64,000 bases of DNA from Rhodocyclales bacterium (GCA_016183655.1 JACPEH010000005.1:26338-90337); one strand, 5' to 3'; shown: positions 19,861 through 29,428, numbered from the stretch's first letter. The notes: generated by a model not told the origin, from the letters alone. A program made the numbers and translations.

Positions 19861-20804
19861 TGAACTCCGTTTTCGGCAAGACCGGCGCGGCCTACCTCGC
19901 CGGCGTCATCCTGCTCCTCCTGGCGCCGCTGGCGATCTATCCGGTGCTGGTCATGAAGGTGCTGTGCTTCGCGCTGTTCGCCTGCGCCTTCAACCTGCTG
20001 CTCGGCTATACCGGGCAGCTCTCCTTCGGCCATGCCGCCTTCCTCGGCAGCGCCGCCTATCTGACCGGGCATGCGCTCAAGGTCTGGGAAGTGCCGACGC
20101 TGCTCGGGCTGCTGCTCGGCACCGCCGGTGCCGCCGTGCTCGGCTGGGTGGTGGGCAGCCTGGCGATCCGCCGCCAGGGCATCTATTTCACGATGACCAC
20201 GCTGGCATTGGCGCAGATGATGTTCTTCGTCTTCATCCGTTCGCCCTTCACCGGCGGCGAGGACGGCCTGCAGGACGTGCCGCGCGGCAGCGTGTTCGGC
20301 ATCGACCTGAACGACGACGGCAACCTCTACTACCTCGTCGTGGCGATCTTCTGCGGCGCCTTCTGGCTGATCCGGCGCATCATCGATTCGCCGTTCGGGC
20401 AGATCCTCAAGGCCATCCGCGAGAACGAGCCGCGCACCATCTCGCTCGGCTACGACGTCGCCCGCTACAAGCTGCTCGCCTTCGTGCTGTCGGCCGCGCT
20501 GGCCGGCTTGGCCGGCGCAACCAAGACGCTGGTCTTCACCTTCGCGACGCTGACCGACGCGCACTGGCACGCCTCCGGCGAAGTGGTGCTGATGACGCTG
20601 GTCGGCGGCGTCGGCACGGTGTTCGGGCCGCTGGTCGGCGCGACCATCATCGTCGCGTTGCAGAACCTGCTCGCCGACAAGGTCGGGTCGCTGGTGACGG
20701 TGATCATGGGGGGCATCTTCGTGCTCTGCGTGCTGGCCTTCCGGCGCGGCGTGGTCGGCGAGTCAATCGCCCTCTATCGCCGGATGATCGGGGAAAGGCC
20801 GTGA
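19860..20804 (+). CDS. livM: Branched-chain amino acid ABC transporter permease
   Basis: A 314-residue membrane permease of the LivM type (NLLLGYTGQLSFGHAAFLG, then RRQGIYFTMTTLALAQMM). It pairs with LivH to form the membrane channel. The ATG shares one base with the livH stop codon (19860), indicating translational coupling. Permease length and hydrophobic pattern are normal. Confidence 0.93.
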   Translation: MNSVFGKTGAAYLAGVILLLLAPLAIYPVLVMKVLCFALFACAFNLLLGYTGQLSFGHAAFLGSAAYLTGHALKVWEVPTLLGLLLGTAGAAVLGWVVGSLAIRRQGIYFTMTTLALAQMMFFVFIRSPFTGGEDGLQDVPRGSVFGIDLNDDGNLYYLVVAIFCGAFWLIRRIIDSPFGQILKAIRENEPRTISLGYDVARYKLLAFVLSAALAGLAGATKTLVFTFATLTDAHWHASGEVVLMTLVGGVGTVFGPLVGATIIVALQNLLADKVGSLVTVIMGGIFVLCVLAFRRGVVGESIALYRRMIGERP

Positions 20805-20820
20805 GCGGGAGGGGCGCACG

Positions 20821-21852
20821 GTGAACGATCGCCTGAACGCAGCGGAAGTCCTGTTCTCACGCCTCGACGGGGTCGGCATCGTCTCGCTGAACCAGCCGCA
20901 GGTCCTGAATGCGCTCGATCTGCCCACTATCCGGCAGATCGCCGCGCAGCTCGACGACTGGGCCGACGATCCGTCGCTCCGGGCAGTGCTGTTCCGCAGC
21001 GCCGGCGGGCGGGCGTTCTGTGCCGGCGGCGACATCCGGTCGCTGTATCGCCACGCGCTGGCCGGGGCGCCGGAGCTCGGGCAGTTCTTCGACGAGGAGT
21101 ACGCGCTCGACTGCCGTATCCATCGCTATCCCAAGCCGACCATCGCGCTGATGGACGGCGTGGTGATGGGGGGCGGCATGGGCATCGGCCAGGGCTGTTC
21201 GCTGCGCATCGTCACCGAACGGACGCGCATGGCGATGCCGGAAACGGCGATCGGCCTCTTCCCCGATGTCGGCGCCAGCTTTTTCCTGTCGCGGCTGCCG
21301 CCGGCGCTGGCCAACTACCTTGGACTCGTCGGCCTGGCCATCAGCGGTGCCGACGCCCTGGCCTGCGGGCTGGCCGACCGGCTGGTGCCGAGCGACGTGC
21401 TGGATGAGCTGCCGACGCTGATCGGGCGGATCGATGACGACGCATGGCCGGCGGAAATCCCGCGCGGCACGATGCCGGACGTTTTCGCGCCGGACGTCCG
21501 GGCGGCCATCGATCGCCATTTCTCCGTCGCCGGCATCGACGGCATCATGGCTTCGCTCGCCGGCGACGGCGAGCCGGGCAGCCGCGACTGGTCGGCGCGC
21601 ACGCTGGCGCAGATGGAGAAGCATTCGCCGCTGATGCTGTGCGTGACCCATGCGCAGCTGCAGCGCGGACGCGGGCTCGCGCTGGAGGCCTGCTTTGGCA
21701 TGGAGCGCGGACTGATGCGGCATTGCTTTGCCCACGGCGATGCCCGGGAAGGCATCCGCGCGCTGCTGGTCGACAAGGACCGCGCGCCACGCTGGCAGCA
21801 TGCAAATGTTGCGGACGTCGATCCGGCGCTGGTCAATTTCTTTTTCAGCTAG
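20821..21852 (+). CDS. 3-hydroxyisobutyryl-CoA hydrolase (enoyl-CoA hydratase fold)
   Basis: A 343-residue crotonase-fold protein with the ECH_2 C-terminal extension typical of 3-hydroxyisobutyryl-CoA hydrolase (human HIBCH), which makes free 3-hydroxyisobutyrate in valine breakdown. The oxyanion-hole region (GGRAFCAGGDIRSLY) and VVMGGGMGIGQGCSLRI with ETAIGLFPDVGASFFL are diagnostic. The start is GTG 20821, preceded by GGGAGGGG. As the last gene of the operon it supplies the substrate of MmsB, which agrees with the hydrolase call over a simple enoyl-CoA hydratase. Confidence 0.88.
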   Translation: MNDRLNAAEVLFSRLDGVGIVSLNQPQVLNALDLPTIRQIAAQLDDWADDPSLRAVLFRSAGGRAFCAGGDIRSLYRHALAGAPELGQFFDEEYALDCRIHRYPKPTIALMDGVVMGGGMGIGQGCSLRIVTERTRMAMPETAIGLFPDVGASFFLSRLPPALANYLGLVGLAISGADALACGLADRLVPSDVLDELPTLIGRIDDDAWPAEIPRGTMPDVFAPDVRAAIDRHFSVAGIDGIMASLAGDGEPGSRDWSARTLAQMEKHSPLMLCVTHAQLQRGRGLALEACFGMERGLMRHCFAHGDAREGIRALLVDKDRAPRWQHANVADVDPALVNFFFS

Positions 21853-21856
21853 ATAT

Positions 21857-22084
21857 CTAGCCGAGCAGCGGGATCAGCGAGGGGATCAGCAGGGCCGTGA
21901 GGATGCCGTTCATGCCCATCGCCAGCGCCGCGAAGGCGCCGGCCTCCTCGCCCACCTGAAAGGCACGCGCGGTGCCGATGCCGTGCGCGGCGACGCCGAT
22001 GGCCAAGCCGCGCACCGCCGGCTCCTTCACCTTGATGGCGTCGAACAGGTAGCGGGCGCTCACCGCGCCGAGGATGCCGCCAGT
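21857..22084 (-). pseudogene. Truncated LrgB/CidB C-terminal remnant
   Basis: About 75 residues of the LrgB/CidB (YohK-type) family C-terminus remain: TGGILGAV, then RGLAIGVAAHGIGTARAF and FAALAMGMNGILTALLIPSL. In-frame homology stops at a TAA at 22085-22087, where unrelated sequence begins. The N-terminal two thirds and any lrgA partner are missing. The VapBC module lies immediately upstream of the break. This is a deletion or replacement scar, not a functional gene. Confidence 0.8.
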
Positions 22085-22128
22085 TTATTGGATACTTTTC
22101 GATCTGTATGGGCGGCCATCGCGACCGT

Positions 22129-22572
22129 CTAAGCTTCGTTGCCGACAAACGGATTGCAGATGGTCAAGCCGGCAATTCGTTGCCCGTGCTGCAGGTCTTC
22201 GCTGTAAAGCAGCTCGCAGCCGGCGGCTTCGGCGCTGGTGATAATCATGCTGTCCCAGAAGCTGAAGCCGGTGAGTTCCATGATTTCAGTGGCGCGCAGG
22301 ATGTCTTCGACCTTGCCGTCGCGCCTCACCCAAAGCCCGTAGGCGCGCACGACATCGCGGGCTTTCGCCAGCACGAGCGGCGTTTGCAGTTTGCGTACGG
22401 CATTGACCAGAAATTCCTGCAAGACCTGCGGACTCAGTACGCCGTTGCGGTCTTCCCAAAGTCGTGCCAGCAGGTCCGCGGCACGGGCTTGCTTGTCGCC
22501 GGCATTGCGGTCGTGGGCATAGAGCAGGATGTTGGTGTCGAGAAAGGCCAGCGGCGCGTTTTTAGCGCTCAT
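22129..22572 (-). CDS. vapC: VapC-type PIN-domain toxin
   Basis: A 147-residue PIN-domain ribonuclease. The four acidic active-site residues are visible: Asp12 (FLDTNIL), Glu53 (VLQEF), Asp107 (FWDSMI) and Asp126 (YSEDLQHG). Its start overlaps the end of the antitoxin gene by 11 bases, the usual type II toxin-antitoxin arrangement. It abuts the lrgB remnant, so the module probably arrived by the event that destroyed that locus. Confidence 0.88.
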   Translation of the reverse strand: MSAKNAPLAFLDTNILLYAHDRNAGDKQARAADLLARLWEDRNGVLSPQVLQEFLVNAVRKLQTPLVLAKARDVVRAYGLWVRRDGKVEDILRATEIMELTGFSFWDSMIITSAEAAGCELLYSEDLQHGQRIAGLTICNPFVGNEA

Positions 22573-22795
22573 GGGCGTCGTTCCGGCTCAGGTATTGGCC
22601 GCCGAGTTCCAGGTCGCCGGCTTTCAGCCAGTTGAGGGCCTGGCGTCTGGCCTGGTCATAACGTTGTTGGGAATCCACCTGCTCGGCCAGGTCGGCGGCG
22701 AGCAGCTTGCTGACGCTGAGGTTGCGTCGGGCGGCTAGCTGTTTGGCACGCTGCAGGGTAACGGCGTCGAGCGAGACGGTGATGTTCTGTTTCAT
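22562..22795 (-). CDS. VapB-like ribbon-helix-helix antitoxin
   Basis: A 77-residue protein with a ribbon-helix-helix-like N-terminus (MKQNITVSLDAVTLQRAKQL, then LSVSKLLAADLAEQV). It is the likely DNA-binding antitoxin for the PIN toxin, which it overlaps by 11 bases. ATG 22795 follows AAGGA; an in-frame start at 22822 would add nine unlikely residues. Autoregulation by the pair is expected from the family. Confidence 0.78.
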   Translation of the reverse strand: MKQNITVSLDAVTLQRAKQLAARRNLSVSKLLAADLAEQVDSQQRYDQARRQALNWLKAGDLELGGQYLSRNDAHER

Positions 22796-22868
22796 GAAGG
22801 CTGTCCTTCGTGGAGCTGTCAATGGTCAAATTCTGCACGTAATTTACGTGATCGACAATTGGAGCAAA

Positions 22869-22901
22869 AAAACGGCGCCTGGTTTCCCGTGGCGCCGTTT
22901 T
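22869..22901 (-). terminator. Terminator of aceB
   Basis: An 11-bp stem, AAAACGGCGCC with GGCGCCGTTTT, has an A-run on the plus strand that reads as a T-run for the minus-strand aceB transcript. It lies 25 bases after the aceB stop. Confidence 0.88.
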
Positions 22902-22925
22902 GTTTGTGCTGCTGTGTGGCGTGCC

Positions 22926-24524
<1,599 letters not shown>

Positions 24525-24545
24525 GCTTGCTCCTTGGGTTGAAGT

Positions 24546-25334
24546 TCAGAAGTACGTTTTGAAGAAATAGATGACGGTCAGGCTGGCGCCGACGGTAACG
24601 ACCAGGCGGCGCAGCCAGGCGGCCGGCAGGCGGCGGGCCAGGGATGCTCCAGCATAGCCGCCGATCAGCGCGGTCGCCAGCATGACCAGCGTGTGCGGCC
24701 AGCTGATCGCGCCGGCGATGATGAAGGTGAGCGCGGCGACGGTGTAATTCACCGCCGAGGCGACGTTCTTCAGTGCGTTGAGCTCCTGCATGTCCTTGAA
24801 GCCCTGGATCGACAGCGCGGCCAGCGTCAGGATGCCGAGTCCGGCGCCGAAGAAGCCGCCGTAGATGGCGACGAACAGCTGGAACAGCGCACCGCCGGCG
24901 TTGCCCGGTTCGCTCGACGGCACCGCGCCGAGCTTGGCTTTGATCCAGCCGACGACGCGTTGCACCTGCCCGGAGAAGGCAAACAGCGCGGTGGCGACGA
25001 GCAGCAGCCAGGGAATCAGCTTCGAGAAGGCGGCGTTCGAGGTGGCGAGCAGCAGCAGGCCGCCGCAGATGCCGCCAACGAAGGACACGGCGATGAGGAT
25101 GAGCGCCCACTTGCGATGCTTCATCACTTCCTGCCGGTAGGCCCAGGCGCTGGACAGGCTGGCCGGCCACAGCGCGACAGTGTTGCTGGCGTTGGCGGTG
25201 ACCGGCGGCACGCCGGCGGCGAGCAGCGCCGGAAAGGAGAAGAAGGTCCCGCCGCCGGCGATCGCGTTCATGCCGCCGGCGAGGAAGGCGCCGGCGGCGA
25301 TGAGGGCGAAACCGGCAATCGAGGAGGTGTCCAT
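24546..25334 (-). CDS. TauE/SafE family membrane transporter
   Basis: A 262-residue integral membrane protein of the TauE/SafE (formerly DUF81) family, with two related halves (GGMNAIAGGGTFFSFPALL and YGGFFGAGLGILTLAALS). The family exports or imports organic and sulfur anions; the substrate here is not known. Its place directly upstream of malate synthase and under the same palindrome suggests an anion handled during growth on acetate or glyoxylate-type substrates, which is inference. ATG 25334 is the start. Confidence 0.88.
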   Translation of the reverse strand: MDTSSIAGFALIAAGAFLAGGMNAIAGGGTFFSFPALLAAGVPPVTANASNTVALWPASLSSAWAYRQEVMKHRKWALILIAVSFVGGICGGLLLLATSNAAFSKLIPWLLLVATALFAFSGQVQRVVGWIKAKLGAVPSSEPGNAGGALFQLFVAIYGGFFGAGLGILTLAALSIQGFKDMQELNALKNVASAVNYTVAALTFIIAGAISWPHTLVMLATALIGGYAGASLARRLPAAWLRRLVVTVGASLTVIYFFKTYF

Positions 25335-25345
25335 GGGTGCCTGCG

Positions 25346-25359
25346 GTCTTATATAGGAC
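25346..25359 (-). promoter_or_regulatory. Palindromic operator upstream of tauE-aceB
   Basis: GTCTTATATAGGAC differs in one base from the perfect 14-bp palindrome GTCTTATATAAGAC found next to the aceA promoter at 31127-31140. It lies 12 bases upstream of the tauE start and its TATATA may also serve as the -10 box. The shared motif suggests one regulator for both glyoxylate-bypass units. Confidence 0.65.
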
Positions 25360-25439
25360 TGCAGTGTATTGCGTTATCCGGAGCGCCGGAAGATGATATT
25401 CGTCGCGTTTATTATTTACTTTTTGTATAAAGTCGCCCG

Positions 25440-26342
25440 ATGGATACCTTCAAGCAGATTTCCGCCTTCGTCGCCGCCGCGACGCGCGGCAGCCTCTCCG
25501 CCGCCGCCCGCGCGGAAGGCGTGACACCGGCCATCGTCGGCCGCCGCCTCGACGCGCTGGAGGCGCGGCTCGGCGTACGCCTGATGCTGCGCACGACACG
25601 TAAGCTGACGCTCACTTTCGAGGGGCAGGCCTTTCTCGAAGACTGCCAGCGCGTGCTGAACGACCTGGCCAATGCCGAGGCGGCGGTCTCGCTCGGCGGC
25701 ATCCGTGCCGCCGGCCATCTGCGCCTGTCGGCGCCGGCCGGCTTCGGCCGTCGCCATGTCGCGCCGCTGGTCGGCACCTTCATGGCCGCCAACCCCGAAG
25801 TGACGGTCAGCCTCGACCTCTCTGACCGCATCGTCGACCTGATCAACGAGGGCATCGACTGCGCCATCCGCATCGGCGAGCTGAGCGACTCCAGCCTGGT
25901 CAGCGTCCGCCTCGGCGAGATGCGGCGGGTGGTCGTCGCCAGCCCGGCCTACCTGGTGGCGAACGGCGTGCCGCGGACGCCGGCCGACCTGGCGCAGCAC
26001 AACTGCTTTTCGCTCGGCCAGCAGCGCGGCTGGATCTTCCAGAATCCCGACAGCGGCGTCAGCGAGTCGTGGAAGGTGAGCGGTCGCTTCGAGTGCAACG
26101 ACGGCGCCGTGTTGCATGAATGGGCGCTGGCTGGGCGCGGGCTGGCCTGGCGCTCGCTGTGGGAGGTTGGCCAGGACCTCAAGGAGGGGCGGCTCTCCTC
26201 GGTGCTCGACGCCTGGCAGGCGCCGCCGATGGGCATCTTCGCCGTCTTCCCGCAGCGCCGGCACATGCCGCTGCGCCTGCGGCTGTTCGTCGACCTGCTC
26301 AAGGAAACCTACGGCCGGCCGGCGTACTGGGAACTGGCCTGA
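25440..26342 (+). CDS. LysR-family regulator divergent from tauE-aceB
   Basis: A 300-residue LysR-type regulator with a normal N-terminal winged helix (MDTFKQISAFVAAATRGSLS) and substrate-binding domain. It diverges from tauE-aceB across 105 bases. It could regulate that pair, but the palindrome there does not have the T-N11-A form usual for LysR proteins, so the operator may belong to another factor. It resembles the CrgA/DmlR-like branch often annotated only as LysR. Confidence 0.9.
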   Translation: MDTFKQISAFVAAATRGSLSAAARAEGVTPAIVGRRLDALEARLGVRLMLRTTRKLTLTFEGQAFLEDCQRVLNDLANAEAAVSLGGIRAAGHLRLSAPAGFGRRHVAPLVGTFMAANPEVTVSLDLSDRIVDLINEGIDCAIRIGELSDSSLVSVRLGEMRRVVVASPAYLVANGVPRTPADLAQHNCFSLGQQRGWIFQNPDSGVSESWKVSGRFECNDGAVLHEWALAGRGLAWRSLWEVGQDLKEGRLSSVLDAWQAPPMGIFAVFPQRRHMPLRLRLFVDLLKETYGRPAYWELA

Positions 26343-26442
26343 TCTAAAGGATGGGGACTTTCCAGACGTAGTAATGGTCATAAGAGCAGCATGGAGCGAA
26401 GCTTGTCGTCACCCCCGGCCGACGCCGAACGAAGGGATCGTG

Positions 26443-27294
26443 GTGGATAGACATCGACAGCACTGGGGCTTCCCGCAATGGGTGGCCTACCTGCGCGAAA
26501 AGGACATTCCGATCATGCCGCGCTCGAAGGCGGCGATCGAGGCGCTCGACGTCGACAACGTCTCGCCGCGCGAAATGGCCGGCCTGGTCATGTGCGATCC
26601 CTTCCTCAGCCTGCGCCTCCTGCGCCGCGCCGAACGGCGGCGCAGCACGACGCTGGGCCACGACACGACGACGATCCTCGGCGCGGTGCAGCAGGTCGGG
26701 GTGCGCGGGCTGGTCGAGTCGGCCGCCGAGAGCCCGCTGTGCGACGACGCCAACCTCGGCCTGTCCGCCTGCGAGGCGCGGGCGGTGATGTCGGCGTCGA
26801 TCGCGCTGCACTGGGCGGGGCACCGCGCCGACGTGGCGCCGGAAGAGGTCGCTTTCGCCGCGCTGCTCGCCGAGATCGGCGAATTGATGCTGTGGGCGTT
26901 CGAGCCGGGGCTGCCGCAGCGGGCGCTCGACGAGTTGCATGCCGGGCGGGCGGCGCGCAGCGTGCAGGCGCAGCAGCAGACGGCGGGCTTTTCCTTCAAG
27001 CAGCTGTCGCTCGGGCTGATCGAGGCCTGGGAACTGCCACCGCTGATCGCCCAGCTGGTGAAGGGCGCCGACACGCCGCGCACCAACATCGCGCGCATCG
27101 CCTCGGATGCGGCGCGCCACATCCTGACCAATCCGCGCAACCCGGCGCTGCCGTCCGACGTCATCGCGATCCGGGCCTTCCTGCCCGGCGTCACGTGGGA
27201 ATCGCTGCTGTCCACGCTGCCGATCGACGACGACTACCGCGAGGCCGTGCTCGCCACGGTCAGCGGCTCGGGCGAGGACGTGCCGACGCTGTGA
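26443..27294 (+). CDS. HDOD-domain protein
   Basis: A 283-residue protein with an HDOD-like output domain (about 60-260) but no kinase, GGDEF or receiver partner domain. HDOD proteins are non-catalytic relatives of HD phosphohydrolases used in signalling. AAGGGA at 26432-26437 supports a GTG start at 26443 or 26440; an open frame upstream to 26116 is a shadow of the LysR gene. Its last codons (GEDVPTL) lie inside the 247-bp direct repeat; a second diverged copy of this tail (GEDVPSL) is at 29656, detached from any gene. Confidence 0.8.
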   Translation: MDRHRQHWGFPQWVAYLREKDIPIMPRSKAAIEALDVDNVSPREMAGLVMCDPFLSLRLLRRAERRRSTTLGHDTTTILGAVQQVGVRGLVESAAESPLCDDANLGLSACEARAVMSASIALHWAGHRADVAPEEVAFAALLAEIGELMLWAFEPGLPQRALDELHAGRAARSVQAQQQTAGFSFKQLSLGLIEAWELPPLIAQLVKGADTPRTNIARIASDAARHILTNPRNPALPSDVIAIRAFLPGVTWESLLSTLPIDDDYREAVLATVSGSGEDVPTL

Positions 27295-27338
27295 TCGTGC
27301 GCGTGGCGGCGGGTTGATCGTCCACTGATTCGCCAATG

Positions 27339-27370
27339 AAAAAGGCCGCACCCTTTCGGGTACGGCCTTT
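27339..27370. terminator. Bidirectional terminator downstream of HDOD gene
   Basis: AAAGGCCG and CGGCCTTT form a stem extended by ACCC/GGGT with a TTTC loop; A- and T-runs flank it. In the ancestral order it separated the convergent HDOD and aceA genes. Confidence 0.85.
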
Positions 27371-27412
27371 CCCTGGCTTCCGCCTTGCGGCAGAGGAGAA
27401 GCTTGGCGGAAC

Positions 27413-27515
27413 TTAGTGGAACTGCTCTTCTTCGGTCGAGCCGGTCAGCGCGGTGACGCTGGACTTGCCGCCCTGGATCACGGTGGTGACGTCGTCGAAG
27501 TAGCCGGTGCCGACG
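27413..27515 (-). pseudogene. Detached aceA 3'-end copy
   Basis: The last 34 codons and stop of isocitrate lyase (from [10 protein letters not shown] to STEEEQFH) are duplicated here, identical to those of the aceA gene at 29800. The homology ends at 27515, before the GTC/GCG codon boundary. Upstream frame (PPFER) is unrelated, and no promoter or start gives a sensible protein. Confidence 0.9.
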
Positions 27516-27534
27516 CGCTCAAATGGGGGCAAGC

Positions 27535-27727
27535 TCGATTGGCTCCCGCCGCGGCGATCTCTAGCCTGATCAGCACGGCCAAACTCAACGGCCTCGACCC
27601 GGAAGCCTATCTGCACTTGGTGCTGGCGCGTATCGCCGATTATCCGGTCAATCGCGTCGCGGAGTTGCTGCCTTGGGCGGTTGCCGGGCAGGTCGCCGCT
27701 GTGGGGGCCCCAGACGCTGCTCGTTGA
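27535..27727 (+). pseudogene. IS66-family transposase C-terminal remnant
   Basis: Plus-strand frame encodes [20 protein letters not shown], then [20 protein letters not shown], the conserved C-terminus of the IS66 TnpC transposase. The rest of the transposase is missing and the tail is degenerate. It marks the left edge of the insertion between the two 247-bp repeats, implicating an IS66-type element in its history. Confidence 0.75.
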
Positions 27728-27770
27728 GCGGGGTTACGGTCAAGAGACGGTGGTGGCCGGACGGTTATGC

Positions 27771-28829
27771 TCAGCTGGCATGTCGATCGCCGGTGTCTTG
27801 CCGGAATCGCCGGATTTCGAGGAACTCGCCGACCATTTTGGCGAACTGCATCGCGTTCTGTGTTCGCTGCGTTTCCGGGTCCGCATAGATTTCCCGCAGA
27901 ACCGCAACCGCCTGCGGGTTGTTGCAGATGTCGAGGCAGAGCTGACAGGTATCGGTGTAGTACGCACGGAGCGGCACAATACGGGCATGTCCGTGTGCGT
28001 GGAGATCGTCGAGCAATCCCTTGGGGCCGCGCGTATTGATGACCTTCATGAACGGATTTGCGAGTGCTTTCTGGATGATCGCAAAGAGGTCTTCCTCCAG
28101 CGCATTGCCGAGTGCCAGCGGATTGCCTCCATGCATGTAGGGGCCGGGGCCGCAGCAGGCGTAGACCTTTCCTCCGGGCTCTATGTCGAGCGCAGTGACG
28201 GTCTCGCAACTGTCGGCGGGCGGCGTCATCGAGTGGCGGAACGCGGCGGCGGCAAGCGTTTCAGCTCGCCCGAGCCGGACCGGAAAATGGGAGTGCACTG
28301 AGGCTTTCGTGTGCGCCAGCAATGCCTTGACCTGTTCCGCGAAATCGTCCCCGGGCTCGGCGATGACGCGAACGGCAAGCGGGATTCCGTGCTCGTCTGC
28401 CGCTTCGGCTATGTTGCAGCATCGCGAGACATCGATGAAATCGAGGTGATAGCGATCAAGACTGACCCCGAGCATGTCGAGCCCGGCCGCCTTCATCCGG
28501 CCGATGATTTCCTTCGCGTGGTCGGGCCGCGCGCCCCAGTGACCGCTCGTCATCACCGAAACGACGTAGCGCTCGGCTTTGGCCGCCTCGATCAGACGCA
28601 GCAAACGCGCCTGATCGAGAAGCGGCTCGCCGCCCGTGAACCCGATGTGATCGACCGCGTGACGCGCCGAGCGGATGTAATGAAGCGCTTCATCCTCGCT
28701 CATCTGTCGCGTGATTTCCGGACCGGAGCGGGTGATGCAGTGCCGACAACGCAGCGGACACTGCATCGTTACGGAGATGCCGAGACAGGTAAAGCTGAAG
28801 ATAGCGTTCTCGGCCATCGCAGCCGTCAT
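27771..28829 (-). CDS. Radical SAM protein with SPASM-like C-terminus
   Basis: A 352-residue radical SAM enzyme. The [4Fe-4S]-SAM motif is CPLRCRHC (Cys24, Cys28, Cys31) and the SAM-binding GGEP follows at about 66-69. Six C-terminal cysteines (208, 225, 226, 295, 298, 302) resemble a SPASM-type auxiliary-cluster region. Its ATG overlaps the stop of the PqqD-like gene by four bases, so the two are translated together. Such pairs often modify peptides or small substrates, but no precursor peptide is visible. It lies wholly within the 2140-base insertion. I do not recognise a named family beyond radical SAM. Confidence 0.85.
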   Translation of the reverse strand: MTAAMAENAIFSFTCLGISVTMQCPLRCRHCITRSGPEITRQMSEDEALHYIRSARHAVDHIGFTGGEPLLDQARLLRLIEAAKAERYVVSVMTSGHWGARPDHAKEIIGRMKAAGLDMLGVSLDRYHLDFIDVSRCCNIAEAADEHGIPLAVRVIAEPGDDFAEQVKALLAHTKASVHSHFPVRLGRAETLAAAAFRHSMTPPADSCETVTALDIEPGGKVYACCGPGPYMHGGNPLALGNALEEDLFAIIQKALANPFMKVINTRGPKGLLDDLHAHGHARIVPLRAYYTDTCQLCLDICNNPQAVAVLREIYADPETQRTQNAMQFAKMVGEFLEIRRFRQDTGDRHAS

Positions 28830-29428
28830 TCCTGCGAGACCTTGCCGACGGCAAACCGCCGGTAATTCTTGAAGTTCTTTTCCCAGGATTTGTCGAACCA
28901 GCGAATGATGGTGTCTGGGGTGAAGAGGCCGGCCGGGATGGTGCAGGTATGGGCGGGACAGGTCTTTATCGGACCGTCGGTGACGTTGGGTACGATGACG
29001 CTGATGTCGCCGGCGCTGATCAGCATGCCGCCCGTCGCACGCAGTTCGGTCCAGACGTTGCGGATTCCGGGGGTATAGTCAGCCGCGTCGGCGCTGCGCT
29101 TCCCGGCGATCAGGTCGCCCAGCGAGTTGAGACAGACGGCGCCTTTCGCGGCGCCGGCCTTGATGCTCCTGACGAAGCCGTGTTCGCCCAAGGTACGCAG
29201 CACGGCCCTCCCCGCCTCCTGGATGGCGCCTTTCTTCTGAGCGCCGAGACGCGCCATCTCGGCACACACTGCATCGTGATCGGTGAAACCGTCAAGGTTC
29301 TCGATCAGCGCGAACGCGGCACGGTTCAGGCACATCACGGTATCGCACGTTTCTAGCGTCATGTAGATGTCGGCGCCGACTTCGGCAAAGAACAGACCTT
29401 CGCTGCGGATATACAGATCTCCTTGCAT
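28826..29428 (-). CDS. PqqD-like protein with unknown C-terminal domain
   Basis: A 200-residue protein whose first 90 or so residues (DLYIRSEGLFFAEVGADIYM, then CLNRAAFALIENLDG) have the look of a PqqD-type winged helix, the RiPP recognition fold. The following 110 residues hold KTCPAHTC (Cys157, Cys162) and end RRFAVGKVSQE; I recognise no family there. ATG 29428 follows GGGAGG seven bases upstream, which outweighs in-frame starts further up. Family assignment of the N-terminus is by pattern only. It is the first gene of the two-gene cassette and is preceded by a plausible promoter. Confidence 0.65.
   Translation of the reverse strand: MQGDLYIRSEGLFFAEVGADIYMTLETCDTVMCLNRAAFALIENLDGFTDHDAVCAEMARLGAQKKGAIQEAGRAVLRTLGEHGFVRSIKAGAAKGAVCLNSLGDLIAGKRSADAADYTPGIRNVWTELRATGGMLISAGDISVIVPNVTDGPIKTCPAHTCTIPAGLFTPDTIIRWFDKSWEKNFKNYRRFAVGKVSQE

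Larger units (their letters stand above)
27269..27515. repeat. Left copy of 247-bp direct repeat
   Basis: This segment is repeated at 29656-29902 with constant offset 2387, no gaps and 8 mismatches, seven of them within the first 54 bases. It covers the last codons of the HDOD gene, the bidirectional terminator and the last 34 codons plus stop of aceA on the opposite strand. The two copies flank a 2140-base insertion. Confidence 0.95.

Noticed and set aside
27767..28301. Plus-strand reading frames opposite the radical SAM gene
   Set aside because: They lie antisense to a protein with intact CxxxCxxC and GGEP motifs.
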